Of a DNA stretch of 64,000 bases, positions 8,295 through 17,514 are shown piece after piece. Numbering within the stretch: the stretch's first letter is position 1; the number at the start of each line of letters is the position of its first letter. The translations under genes were made by a program, and so were the position numbers. Origin of the DNA: Neorhizobium sp. UBA3556. GTDB taxonomy: Bacteria > Pseudomonadota > Alphaproteobacteria > Rhizobiales > Rhizobiaceae. The DNA is taken from positions 1 to 64,000 of the forward strand of contig DFNX01000009.1 of the NCBI GenBank assembly GCA_002376235.1, given 5' to 3'. The notes under the pieces were generated by a model. The model was not told the origin of the DNA and did not search any database. It was given only the letters and a program-made list of their open reading frames with translations.

Positions 8295-9733
8295 CACAGC
8301 AAACTCGCTGCAACGAAAAGCATGACGCCGACTGCAATGACCAACTGGCTGCGCCAATCGGTTGCGATGAAGACGACCGGATCATCGTCCAGCTCCTTGC
8401 GATGCGCCAGGATCCAGATGCGGACATTGATGTAGAGGACCATCGGCACCAAGGGCCAGATCAACCAGGGTTCGCTATAGAGTGTGCGAATGTCTTCCGA
8501 TTGGATGTAAAGGGCGAGAACCATCGCCGCAGCGAATGCCGACGAGACGCCGCTCTGGGCAACGATATGGATATCCTCCGGGCGATAACCGCGACCAGCA
8601 ATGCGGTCTCCGACATCAGCCGTCGTATAGCGCAACTCGACATAACGCTTCACCAGCGCCAAAGACAGGAAGAAGAACAGGCCGAAGGCGATCAACCAGA
8701 AGGACAGCGGCAGGCCGGTAGCAGCCTTTCCTCCAAGGATGCGCAGAGCATAGAGACCGGCAAGGCAGAGCACGTCGATCAACAGCATCCGCTTCAGGGC
8801 CAGGGAATAAGCGGTCGTCACCACCAGATAGAGAACGATGACCGCGGCAAATTCCAGAGGCAGCAGCGAGCAGATGGCAGCCGTTGCAACGAGAAGCAGC
8901 ACGGAAACCGTAAGGCCATAGGGAATGGAGATGGCGCCACTTGCGAAAGGCCGGTTCCGCTTCGTCGGGTGCTGCCGATCGAGCGGCAGATCGAGAATAT
9001 CGTTGATGATGTAGATGGCGGATGCCGAAAATGAAAACGCCACCATGGCCAGCGCGGTCGCGATGAAGGTCTGAGGCTGGAAGATCGTGTGCGCAAGCAC
9101 CGGCGAGGCAAAAACCAGGAAATTCTTCAGCCACTGATGCACGCGCAGCATCTTGATATAGGTCTTGATATCAGAGCGCCTGGCATCGAAACGCATCGAG
9201 GAATGCGCCTTCTGGTATCGGTCAGCCGCCGCATCCGGCGCGACCACGATCGCATTGCGTGCAACCTCGAAAACCGCGATATCCGCTCGATCGTTACCGG
9301 CGTAGTCGAAGCCCTGTGGCCCGTAGAGTTCCGAAAGCAGCGCGGCTTTGCGGTGCGAAGCAAGATTGGTCTTCTCATCCGTATGATAGACGGCGCTGAA
9401 GAGGCCAAGATGCGCCGCAACGGCTTTCGCAAACGGCTCGGCTGCCGCGGTCACGAGAATGAGGTCGCGCCCGCGAACACGCTCTGCACGCAAGTAGGAA
9501 ACAAAATCCTCGCGGTAAGGCAGATGGCTGGCATCCAGGGTGACGCGCCGCGCGATTTCCGTCTTCAGCCGCGCCTTGCCCGATAGCAGCCAGATCGGCA
9601 GGAGAAACAGATAGAGGGGGTTCGCCCTGATAAGCTGGAACACGCTTTCCCATAGAAGATCGGTGGAGATCAGCGTCCCGTCCAGATCGACCGCCAGAGG
9701 TATGTCAACGATGTTCTGTAAACGCACATTCAT
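8294..9733 (-). CDS. HAD-UbiA fusion, decaprenyl-phosphate phosphoribosyltransferase-like
   Basis: This 479-residue two-domain protein starts with a HAD phosphatase module (DLDGT at 16-20, VTAA near 94-97, GNDRAD near 147). A UbiA prenyltransferase module follows from about residue 190, with eight or nine membrane segments and the Mg-binding motif NDILDLPLD at 244-252 followed by HPTKRNRP. The second half resembles Rv3806c (5-phosphoribosyl-1-diphosphate to polyprenyl phosphate) and, as I recall, NoeC of Azorhizobium. The fused HAD domain could remove the 5-phosphate after transfer, which would combine two steps. It is the first gene of the six-gene operon and probably controls entry of ribose into the pathway. 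Confidence 0.87.
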   Translation of the reverse strand: MNVRLQNIVDIPLAVDLDGTLISTDLLWESVFQLIRANPLYLFLLPIWLLSGKARLKTEIARRVTLDASHLPYREDFVSYLRAERVRGRDLILVTAAAEPFAKAVAAHLGLFSAVYHTDEKTNLASHRKAALLSELYGPQGFDYAGNDRADIAVFEVARNAIVVAPDAAADRYQKAHSSMRFDARRSDIKTYIKMLRVHQWLKNFLVFASPVLAHTIFQPQTFIATALAMVAFSFSASAIYIINDILDLPLDRQHPTKRNRPFASGAISIPYGLTVSVLLLVATAAICSLLPLEFAAVIVLYLVVTTAYSLALKRMLLIDVLCLAGLYALRILGGKAATGLPLSFWLIAFGLFFFLSLALVKRYVELRYTTADVGDRIAGRGYRPEDIHIVAQSGVSSAFAAAMVLALYIQSEDIRTLYSEPWLIWPLVPMVLYINVRIWILAHRKELDDDPVVFIATDWRSQLVIAVGVMLFVAASLL

Positions 9734-10171
9734 TGTCGAAATAATCCCTCAGCCAAAGTCGAAACGTCATGGCGTCCGGATCGAAAAAGCTTCGCTCAAT
9801 CTTCTCGCTTGGCTGGGCCCGGCGGTTTTCCGTTGGCATCTGACATTCAGCCACAACCAAACATTGCATCGCGGCTGACCGGAAAATATGCCGCAACCAA
9901 GAATGAGCAGTTAATAAGACAAGGTCCTGCTCCGGTTTGAAGCGCATTTTCCCAGGCAATTTCGATTAGGGTTTAGAATTTGCTGGGAGGCGTTGCTAAT
10001 GAAACGTTACCTCAACTCCGATAACTATTCGGGAAAATAGCGCTATAGTCGCAGTACCGCGCAATTTCGCTCCAATTTACTACAACCGGACCAATCGCAG
10101 ACAGAACTGCCATAGGCTGAAGCACCACCTTCGCGCGAAACGGGCGGGCTTGAAGATCGGTGGTTTCTGAC
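9734..10171. other. 438-bp intergenic region upstream of the lipid-sugar operon
   Basis: No convincing gene was found. The stretch must contain the operon promoter and the 3' end of the GH10 transcript. A 12-mer CTGGGAGGCGTT at 9983-9994, followed four bases later by ATGAAACGTTAC, recurs in similar form at 11282-11293. Near 10110-10176 there is a long-range inverted pair (CATAGG...ACCACC with GGTGGT...CCTATG) that could end the GH10 message. Confidence 0.5.
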
Positions 10172-11230
10172 CTATGCGCGAGCGGCAAAACGTTTGATCG
10201 CGTCCATCATTGGTTTGGCCTTGTAATCGCGGTCTAAAGGCAATGGGCGGTTCAGGCGTCCGTCATCGCGGGTAAACCACATGGGCACCCATGTATAGCG
10301 ATCGGTAATCCCCCAGGTGAGGATCGCTGTCGGCGGGTTTGCATCGGAAATTGCCTGCAACAGATCCGTGACCCGTCCGGCAATAACCTGATCACGCTCT
10401 TTCTCGTCAGCGGGTAGGAGATTGTCGATCACATCGAGTTCCGTCACCAGCACATCGACATCCATCGCCTTGAGTTCGGCCACGAAAGACGACACGCCTT
10501 CCTTGTCGATTTCATACTGACCTTTCAGATGCCCCTGAAAACCGACCGCATGGATCGGGGCGCCGCGATCGCGAAGATCGCGCACGACACGCAGGAGCGC
10601 ATTCCGTCGGTTCTTATAGGTTTCGCCGACGCATTCGATATCGTATTCGTTGATGACAAGCTGCACCTGCGGATCTGCTTCTGAGGCCCGGCGAAATGCT
10701 GTTTCGATATATCCCTTGCCCATGTTCTCGAACCAGAGATTGGGCCTCAGGTGGTCGGAACCGCGCGGATCGTCTGCAATCGCCTCATTGATGACATCCC
10801 AGCTCGGAATGCGTCCCTTGTATTGCCCGACAACCGTATGGATATGCTTGCTCATCGCCTTTTCGGCAGCTTTCGCGCCATGAATAGACGAGGTCCAGCC
10901 CGGCATCGCCCCGTGCCAGATCAGCGTATGGCCGCGCATCTTCATGCCGTTCTGGTCGGCGAAGGCAAGCAGCTTGTCACCTTCATAAAAATCGAACCTA
11001 TCCTCCGAAGGCCTCACCACTTCCCATTTCAGCCCTCCCTCAGGGACCACCAGCTGGCAGTGCTCGGCAAGGGCAGTCCGGTAATCATAGTCATCCACCA
11101 AAGCATCGCCGCGCACCGCCGAGCCGTAGGGTATCCGTCGCGATGGCACGGCGGCCTGAGCAGCAGGCATCTGAAGCACCGCGTGCGCCGCAACGGCAAG
11201 GCTAACCTGAACGAAATCCCGTCTGCGCAT
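10172..11230 (-). CDS. GH10 family glycoside hydrolase (endo-1,4-beta-xylanase-like), exported
   Basis: This 352-residue protein begins with a Tat-like signal (MRRRDFVQVS, then a hydrophobic stretch ending in AQAA). The GH10 barrel follows: KWEVVRPSEDRFDF, HTLIWHGAMPGW, the acid/base Glu149 in WDVINEA and the nucleophile Glu264 in VTELDVID. GH10 enzymes in rhizobial exopolysaccharide clusters (for example PssW, as I recall) trim the cell's own polymer rather than plant xylan. The position beside Wzy and Wzx genes supports such a processing role. The gene is divergent from the polymerase gene. Confidence 0.9.
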   Translation of the reverse strand: MRRRDFVQVSLAVAAHAVLQMPAAQAAVPSRRIPYGSAVRGDALVDDYDYRTALAEHCQLVVPEGGLKWEVVRPSEDRFDFYEGDKLLAFADQNGMKMRGHTLIWHGAMPGWTSSIHGAKAAEKAMSKHIHTVVGQYKGRIPSWDVINEAIADDPRGSDHLRPNLWFENMGKGYIETAFRRASEADPQVQLVINEYDIECVGETYKNRRNALLRVVRDLRDRGAPIHAVGFQGHLKGQYEIDKEGVSSFVAELKAMDVDVLVTELDVIDNLLPADEKERDQVIAGRVTDLLQAISDANPPTAILTWGITDRYTWVPMWFTRDDGRLNRPLPLDRDYKAKPMMDAIKRFAARA

Positions 11231-11401
11231 GGATCTATCTCGTCTTGATCGAAGGAAGGCCGGAGGTACGCGAGAGGCTAACTGGGAGGCGTTATGAAAA
11301 TATTACATTAGTTGGCGAAGATTATTTACCATCCGTTAACATAACTCGGTCTCCTGTTGAAATGAAACGCGGTTTCGGCCAGCACGACAGGAATAATCAT
11401 C
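11231..11401. promoter_or_regulatory. Divergent promoter region, GH10 and Wzy genes
   Basis: This 171-bp AT-richer spacer lies between two divergent polysaccharide genes. It holds the 12-mer CTGGGAGGCGTT (11282-11293) followed by ATGAAAATATTAC, similar to a block at 9983 upstream of the lipid-sugar operon. No clear -35/-10 pair was assigned. Confidence 0.35.
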
Positions 11402-12703
11402 TTGAGACAAGCAGGGGCAATTTCCCGGCCAGCAGCATTGTCGGCCATGCGTGCCGACCGCGCCACATGGAGTTTCGGCTCCGTGATCCTGCTGCTGCTC
11501 TTTTGCTATTTCTGGATCGGCCTTTCGCCTTTTGCTCACGCGGATGGCAAGGGAGGCCTTCCGTCCACCGGTAATCTTCTCAACCAGATTGCCGTCATTG
11601 TCCTGTTCATCACCGCCATTGCAAATCTGTGGCGCAATCCGGGCAAGAGCGTACTTTTCAGCCCGCATGTCTTGCTCGCCCTGATCCTTGTCTGGTTCTC
11701 CTTCGTCTCCGTATTTTCCTTTGATCCGGCAACGGCCTTTCGAAGGATCATCTATGCACTCCTCATCTGCGGTTGCGCCAATGCTGCGCTTTTGCTGCCG
11801 CGGGACTGCCGCGACTTTGCAAGGGTCATCGCCACCTGTGCGACGCTGGCCTTGCTGCTCAACTATTTCGCCGTGCTGGTCATACCCTCGGTCGGTGTCC
11901 ATGGGGCCCATGAAGTCGAAGCGGCACTGGCCGGAGACTGGCGCGGGATTTTCGGACACAAGAACGCCGCCGCCGCCGGCATGGCCTATTTAGCCCTCTT
12001 CGGTCTCTACCTGCGAAAAGCGTCCTATCCGAAGCTGGGGTCTCTCATCGCCATACTATCCGCAATCTTTCTTCTGTTCGCTGGCGGCAAGACTGCAACT
12101 GCGATGCTCCCCTTCGTCCTGCTGCTGGGTTGGCTGTTCGAACACTGCAAACCGTTGCGTGGCTTCATCACCATCGGCCTGGTCATTGCGATGAACGTCA
12201 TTCTCATCGGCGTCTCAAGCTCGCCGGCAATCAATGCCATGGTGGCGGGCCTAGGGATCGACGCAACCTTCACGGGACGAAGCGCTATCTGGAGCTTTGC
12301 CCTTGCCCGCATCTCCGAATCCCCGTTCATCGGTTATGGCTTTCAGTTGCTCTGGGGAAGCGAATTTCTTCGCAACATCACCACGGAATCCTGGGCCTAC
12401 CTCGCCGCGCATTCGCACAATTCGTTCCTGGAAACACTTCTGAATGGCGGTTTCCCGGCCCTCATCCTCATGGTCCTCTGGCTTCTCATCCTGCCGCTCA
12501 GGGATGCGAGCGAGGCCTTTTCCACACAGAACGATCCGAACCTCACGCGCCTGTTTTTACGGATCTGGATTTTCTCGATCCTTCTGGCAGGACTGGAAAA
12601 CCTGTTTTTTGTCAACAACGGCCCGCTGTGGTTCACCATGCTCGTCGCAGTCTTCGGGCTCAGATTGCAGGCACTCGCCAGCCTTCAGTCTCGGCAGATA
12701 TGA
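11402..12703 (+). CDS. O-antigen ligase/polymerase (Wzy/ExoQ-like) family protein
   Basis: This 433-residue protein has about eleven hydrophobic segments and the WRGIFGHKNAAA motif near residue 180, typical of ExoQ-like polymerases. A large periplasmic loop with HSHNSFLETLLNGG lies near 340, as in Wzy/WaaL proteins. It probably polymerises lipid-linked repeat units at the periplasmic face. The start is TTG at 11402 behind AGGA; an ATG 15 codons later (11447) has no clear ribosome-binding site. It is the first plus-strand gene of the cluster. Confidence 0.87.
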   Translation: MRQAGAISRPAALSAMRADRATWSFGSVILLLLFCYFWIGLSPFAHADGKGGLPSTGNLLNQIAVIVLFITAIANLWRNPGKSVLFSPHVLLALILVWFSFVSVFSFDPATAFRRIIYALLICGCANAALLLPRDCRDFARVIATCATLALLLNYFAVLVIPSVGVHGAHEVEAALAGDWRGIFGHKNAAAAGMAYLALFGLYLRKASYPKLGSLIAILSAIFLLFAGGKTATAMLPFVLLLGWLFEHCKPLRGFITIGLVIAMNVILIGVSSSPAINAMVAGLGIDATFTGRSAIWSFALARISESPFIGYGFQLLWGSEFLRNITTESWAYLAAHSHNSFLETLLNGGFPALILMVLWLLILPLRDASEAFSTQNDPNLTRLFLRIWIFSILLAGLENLFFVNNGPLWFTMLVAVFGLRLQALASLQSRQI

Positions 12704-12852
12704 TACCAGCGCCGTTCATGCCATGCGATGTTAACTGAAAGCCGAACATAGATTTGTATTCGCGGATCTCCTTTCGTATTGAAACACGTCGCCATGCGAC
12801 AGGCGAAAGGGCAGTGAACCGCACAAACGCGAACAGGACCGGAGAGCCAAGC

Positions 12853-13845
12853 GTGCAGGACGTCAGCAGAGCTTCCGTAGAGGCCGTCATTTGCATTCCG
12901 ACCTTCCGCCGGCCGGATGGCGTGGCGCGCACGCTCCAGTCGCTGCTGGTGCAGCAGGGTGATGCACGCTTCGCAATCGTTGTGGTCGAGAATGATGCCG
13001 AAACTCCGGTCGGCGCCGTCTCCGCGCGGGAAACGCTCGATGGCTCCGATATTCCGTCTGCCGTTGTGATCGAAGCTCGCCAGGGCAATTGCCACGCGAT
13101 CAACCGGGCATTCACGGAAGCCCGCGAGCGTTTTCCGTCTGCAGATTACTTCCTGATGATCGACGACGACGAGATCGCAAGCCCCGACTGGCTGGCAAAG
13201 ATGATCTCGACGGCGCGCACCACCGGCGCCCGCATCGTCGGCGGCCCGGTTGTCCGTCAATTTGATGTTCCGGTATCGCAATCCGTCAGCCTGCATCCGC
13301 TCTATGGCTTCATCAATGGACCGACAAGACAGGTTCCCGTCATTCACGGCACCGGAAACTGCCTCATTCACCGGGATGTCTTCGTCCGCCTGGAACCTGC
13401 CCTGTTCGACATCGCCTTCAATTTCCTCGGCGGCGGCGACATGGAGTTTTTCGCCCGCTGCCGCGCAGCTGGCTTCACCTTCTGGTGGTGCGAGGAAGCG
13501 GTGATCCATGAGACTGTCGCGGCTGAACGCACGACACCGAAATGGCTGATGCGCCGCTCGATCCGCACCGGCAGTATCAACTATGTCATAGACCGCAAGC
13601 GTATGTCGGCACCGGTAAGACTTCATGCCAAGAACGTCATTTCGTTGGGCCTCAGCATCTTCAAGGCGATCGGGCTTCTGGCCCGGACAAAACGCCTTCT
13701 CCCGGCAACGCATCCGATACTGATGTCGATCGGCCGGATCACCGCCAGCTTCGGCTTCCTTCCGGTACCTTACAAGGCGAGCGAAATTCCGCCTGCCGAG
13801 CGTCAGCCGACACTAAAGGCCGGACAGCACATCACCGAGAGCTGA
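12853..13845 (+). CDS. Glycosyltransferase family 2
   Basis: This GT-A transferase starts its fold at VICIPTFRRPDGVARTLQSL. It has the metal-binding MIDDDEIASPDW motif near residue 110 and a GGGDMEFFARCRAAGF acceptor-side motif. The hydrophobic patch near the C-terminus could attach it to the membrane. The frame is open to a TTG at 12754. I prefer the GTG at 12853 because GGAGAG lies six bases before it and the fold then begins at the usual distance. It adds a sugar to the lipid-linked repeat unit in the cytoplasm; the sugar is not predictable. Confidence 0.86.
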   Translation: MQDVSRASVEAVICIPTFRRPDGVARTLQSLLVQQGDARFAIVVVENDAETPVGAVSARETLDGSDIPSAVVIEARQGNCHAINRAFTEARERFPSADYFLMIDDDEIASPDWLAKMISTARTTGARIVGGPVVRQFDVPVSQSVSLHPLYGFINGPTRQVPVIHGTGNCLIHRDVFVRLEPALFDIAFNFLGGGDMEFFARCRAAGFTFWWCEEAVIHETVAAERTTPKWLMRRSIRTGSINYVIDRKRMSAPVRLHAKNVISLGLSIFKAIGLLARTKRLLPATHPILMSIGRITASFGFLPVPYKASEIPPAERQPTLKAGQHITES

Positions 13846-13858
13846 TTTTCGCTGCAAA

Positions 13859-15178
13859 TCAGGCCGTCCGCTGTTTTGCCGGCTCAGGCAACCCATCGGC
13901 CGCCCCTGACGAACGCCTGATATCGTTCTGCGCCCGGAAAAGCGCGCGCCAGGCAAGAATTGCGATCAGGATTTCCAGCGCATAGGTCGTCGCGATCACG
14001 CCGCTGACACTGGCATAATAGGCAGCGATAGCCACAAGCCCCGCCCCCGCAATGTTCGAAACGTTGAGAATCTTCGCCCGCACATTTTGCAGGCTGGATG
14101 CGCCGAGCGCTTCGAAAGCGGTAGCGCTGATCGCAATCGGGATTACCGCCCAGCACAGCGCGCGGGTCATCCAGGACAATGAGACATAGTCATGCCCGAA
14201 CAGCAGCGGTAGCCATGGCGTGATGATCCAGACGAACAGGCCGGCAGCGATACCGATCGCTGTCGTCAGAACCAGCATCCTTCTGGCCCGAGCCAGAACA
14301 GCCCCTATACCGCTCAAGGCTGCGGCGGCATAGCTCGGATAGACGATCCGGTTCAGCGCTTCGACCGCCATATAGGAGGCTTCGGTCAACCGGCGGGCAA
14401 TCGAATAACTGCCGACGATTTCCGACCCGGCCACGGCGCTCAGGACAAGAATATCGGCATTGCTGCGCCCCGCCTTGAAGAAGAACTGGCTGGCGAACAT
14501 GATGCCGATCGGCACCTCTTCGCGAACGATCCTGAATTTCGGCCGGCCTAGCCGACGTATGGCGATCAGCGCAATCACGGCAACAACCGCATGCGCGGCA
14601 AAATTCCAGACAGCCCATTCCGCCACGGTGGTGATGTTGAAGACGAGGCAGCTGACGACCGCCGCCATCATGCGCAGCGCTGCGAACAGGAACTCTATCC
14701 TGTTGGCGACCGAAAAGCGCGAATGGGCGATATAGCTGTTCGTCGCAAGCCAGATGATCTTCAACAGGATGATATTGGTGAAAAGGATCAGCGCTGTGGC
14801 AACAAGCGTCGTCAGCAAGTCATCCGAGACGGGGAATATCAGCGGAATGGCGATCATTCCGGCAACGACCAGAACCACGCCTGAAACGAGATTGAGAATA
14901 TGCACATGCCCGAGCATGTCGGGATAGAAGCCTGGTTCCTGCGCAACACGCCGAACCAGCGATTCCTGTGATCCCAGACCGCACACCTGTATGCCGAGAT
15001 TGGTCAACGCGGTGATCGTTGCATTAAGCGCAAATTGCTCATGGCCGAGATGACGGGCAAGCAACGCGAAGGTCAAAAGCATGGTGACGCTTGATGCAAG
15101 CAGCGCACCGCTCGATCCGATGTAGGAACCGAGATGACGGGCGAATTGCCGGAATTCGTGCTTGGACCTCAATCCCAC
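13859..15178 (-). CDS. Wzx-like polysaccharide flippase (MOP superfamily)
   Basis: This 439-residue protein has about twelve to fourteen hydrophobic segments in the lipopolysaccharide-flippase pattern (ALLASSVTMLLTFALLARHLG near the start). It should move the lipid-linked repeat unit across the inner membrane. Translation starts at GTG (15176-15178) preceded by GGAGGTAAC, a strong ribosome-binding site. It runs against the GT2 gene, with 13 bp between the stops, and is divergent from the following transferase gene. Confidence 0.87.
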   Translation of the reverse strand: MGLRSKHEFRQFARHLGSYIGSSGALLASSVTMLLTFALLARHLGHEQFALNATITALTNLGIQVCGLGSQESLVRRVAQEPGFYPDMLGHVHILNLVSGVVLVVAGMIAIPLIFPVSDDLLTTLVATALILFTNIILLKIIWLATNSYIAHSRFSVANRIEFLFAALRMMAAVVSCLVFNITTVAEWAVWNFAAHAVVAVIALIAIRRLGRPKFRIVREEVPIGIMFASQFFFKAGRSNADILVLSAVAGSEIVGSYSIARRLTEASYMAVEALNRIVYPSYAAAALSGIGAVLARARRMLVLTTAIGIAAGLFVWIITPWLPLLFGHDYVSLSWMTRALCWAVIPIAISATAFEALGASSLQNVRAKILNVSNIAGAGLVAIAAYYASVSGVIATTYALEILIAILAWRALFRAQNDIRRSSGAADGLPEPAKQRTA

Positions 15179-15347
15179 TCGTTACCTCCAACCGGCGGCC
15201 TTTATTTCGCAAAGGCCTGCATGCCGGTGCGGCTGTCTATCCTTGGATATTCGCACCGGCCAGCACTATGCGCGAACGGGATTAACGGAGCCTTAGGTCG
15301 AACCTTGGCAGTCTGTGTTCGTAAGCCCTCGGAGCCATGATCATCGA

Positions 15348-16235
15348 ATGACCGCCACCGTCAGTCTCGTCACGCCAACATATTTTCGCGACTTTGAGTC
15401 ATGCCGCCTTCTTTGCGATTCGATCGATGCATATGTCAGCGGTTACGACCGGCATTATCTTCTCGTTGCCGATAGCGACCTTGAACTTTTCTCGCAGCTT
15501 GGCAGTGAAAAGCGGCTGGTGCTTCCCGATTCAGTGCTCTTGCCTGGCAAACTATATCCATTGCCAGGCTTCCTGAAATGGAAAGGCCGTCAATATTACT
15601 GGGCTCCTGGCACCGGCCTTCCCGTCTATGGCTGGCATGTGCAGCAATTACGGAAACTGGCGATGGCGCTGCTGCAATCCTGCGAGCGGGTCATGTGCAT
15701 CGACAGCGACAATTGCTTCGTCCGCCCGTTCGACGTCGCAAGATTTGCCGGCGATCTTCTTTCGCCCCTTTATGCCGATTTGGGCGGAGTGAACGACACA
15801 CGCCCGAGCCACGTCCTGTGGCAGAAGAATGCCTACCGCGTGATCGATGCACGCGAGCCGCCTTTGCCTGGTGACGATTACATCGGCCAGATGATCGTCT
15901 GGGATCGCGAAAGCCTGAATACCGTCATGGACAGGATAGAAACAGTGACTGGCCTTCCTTGGTGGAAGGCGCTCTGCAAGGCGCGTGATTTTTCCGAGTA
16001 CATCCTCTACGGTGTCGGCGTCGCCAGCAATCCATCCCTGATGGGCCGACATCGCATTGTCGAGCAAAGCCTCTGCGCCACCTATTGGAGTGGACCGGCG
16101 CTTGACGAAAGAGGCATTGCAAACCTGATCGACAGCATGGGCAAGGACCAATATGCGATCGCTATCCAGTCGCATACGCAAACCGACACCTCGCTGATCA
16201 GGCGTGTCGCATTGACCCGTAATCTCTGGAGTTAG
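15348..16235 (+). CDS. DUF6492-like putative glycosyltransferase
   Basis: This protein of about 295 residues begins SLVTPTYFRDFESCRLLCDSI and has a CIDSDNCFVRPFD segment near residue 120, similar to the DxD region of GT-A enzymes. GWHVQQLRKLAMA precedes it. The pattern matches proteins I associate with DUF6492, found in polysaccharide loci. Its function is not proven; addition of one sugar to the repeat unit is likely. Start uncertain: ATG at 15348 fits the fold, while a GTG at 15315 would add 11 residues. Its stop overlaps the stop of the converging gene by three bases. Confidence 0.72.
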   Translation: MTATVSLVTPTYFRDFESCRLLCDSIDAYVSGYDRHYLLVADSDLELFSQLGSEKRLVLPDSVLLPGKLYPLPGFLKWKGRQYYWAPGTGLPVYGWHVQQLRKLAMALLQSCERVMCIDSDNCFVRPFDVARFAGDLLSPLYADLGGVNDTRPSHVLWQKNAYRVIDAREPPLPGDDYIGQMIVWDRESLNTVMDRIETVTGLPWWKALCKARDFSEYILYGVGVASNPSLMGRHRIVEQSLCATYWSGPALDERGIANLIDSMGKDQYAIAIQSHTQTDTSLIRRVALTRNLWS

Positions 16236-17368
16236 CGAACCATCTCCGCCGTCTTGCCCTCCAAGCGATCCGTACCCTGAACATTGTCGATTTCGCCGAT
16301 GATCGCGTCCCAAAGCGAAGCGATCTCGGCATCCATATCCAGAGGCTGAAGCAAGCGCCGCATCACGTCGCGAACAGCTTTCGCCATCGTCTCGACATCC
16401 GCATCATACTGGCAGAGCACGATGTTTCCGTTGCGGATCAGCGCCTGAAACAGGCCATGATGCTCCAGCCCCGAAGGATCGGCCGGTGCATTGGTGACAA
16501 CGATCCGACCACCGAGCGCTGCCGCAAGCACACTGCCACGCCGCGCGGTAAGCCCTTCTGAAAACCGGTAACAGAAGATATCAACCTCGCGGCAGGCCGC
16601 AAAGACTTCCTCATCGGTGGCAAGATAACCCGTAACCATAACCCGATCGGCGAGCCCTAGCGCCTCGACGCGATTGCGGAAATCCTCTTCGACATTATCC
16701 ATGCCCTTGATGAACGAGCCGACGAAGGCGACTGCCACGTCCTGTCCGTCGTCCACGAGTGCGCGCGCGATTGCCAGAAGTTCGGCGCAGTTCTTTTTCG
16801 GATAGATAGAGCCGAACTGACCGAGGATTGTCCGCCCGCCTGCGCGGAGTTTGCGAATGGCAAGCGCCGCCGGACCCGCTTCCTCTTTCCCGCTCGGCAA
16901 AAGGTTCGGCGGGATTGGAATGATCGCTGTTCTTTTCCGGCCAACGGGATAGCGGCTCTCCAGCCATTCCCGCCGCACCTCCGGCGCCGAAAAGAGAATG
17001 GCATCAGCAAGCAGGATAACCGGCCAGAGGATCAGTCGCCGCTTCCAGTCGAGGCTTGCCCACTCATGCAGCACGACGATCACTTCGCTGCGCTTCAGCT
17101 TCGCCATTACGGCGGCCGCAAATGGCTCTACCAGCCTTCTCTTCCAGGCAACGATGGGGAAATTGAAGATGACCGCATCTGCTTGCGCCAGATTTCGTGA
17201 CAGCCGGCCCAGATTTCCGTCCAGAACATCGCTGACGGCACGCGGACCCAGCCGGGCCGCGAGATTGCGGGTAAATGCCTCCACACCACAGACGGTCGTG
17301 GCATCGGATCCAAATACGAGATAACGCGTCAATGTCAGCAATCCATTCAATCCAGGAATTTTCCCCAA
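16232..17368 (-). CDS. Glycosyltransferase family 4-like (group 1)
   Basis: This 378-residue GT-B protein has an N-terminal acceptor domain with VVLHEWASLDWKRR and a C-terminal donor domain with LGQFGSIYPKKNCAELLAIARAL, VTGYLATDEEVFAACREVDIFCYRFSEGLTARRGSVLAA. The usual E(x7)E donor motif is replaced by a weaker EGLTARRGS pattern. The likely start is TTG at 17368; internal TTG codons are possible. It probably acts in assembly of the same polysaccharide repeat unit. It is divergent from the co-polymerase gene. Confidence 0.82.
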   Translation of the reverse strand: MGKIPGLNGLLTLTRYLVFGSDATTVCGVEAFTRNLAARLGPRAVSDVLDGNLGRLSRNLAQADAVIFNFPIVAWKRRLVEPFAAAVMAKLKRSEVIVVLHEWASLDWKRRLILWPVILLADAILFSAPEVRREWLESRYPVGRKRTAIIPIPPNLLPSGKEEAGPAALAIRKLRAGGRTILGQFGSIYPKKNCAELLAIARALVDDGQDVAVAFVGSFIKGMDNVEEDFRNRVEALGLADRVMVTGYLATDEEVFAACREVDIFCYRFSEGLTARRGSVLAAALGGRIVVTNAPADPSGLEHHGLFQALIRNGNIVLCQYDADVETMAKAVRDVMRRLLQPLDMDAEIASLWDAIIGEIDNVQGTDRLEGKTAEMVR

Positions 17369-17514
17369 CCAGAACCGGTAATTCTTAAACTTCTGCGCCT
17401 AAACTGAGGAGCAAGGTACCAATAACCGGCACCAGCCACGATCTTCTGCGGCATGGTTTACCGCTTATTAGCGTAGATAGAGTTTCATTGGCAGCGAAAG
17501 GCAGGTCCGGCCCC

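Noticed and set aside
9705..9959. 84-residue minus-strand ORF upstream of the HAD-UbiA gene
   Set aside because: Overlaps the start of the real gene, has no ribosome-binding site and no known pattern; the region is better explained as promoter DNA.
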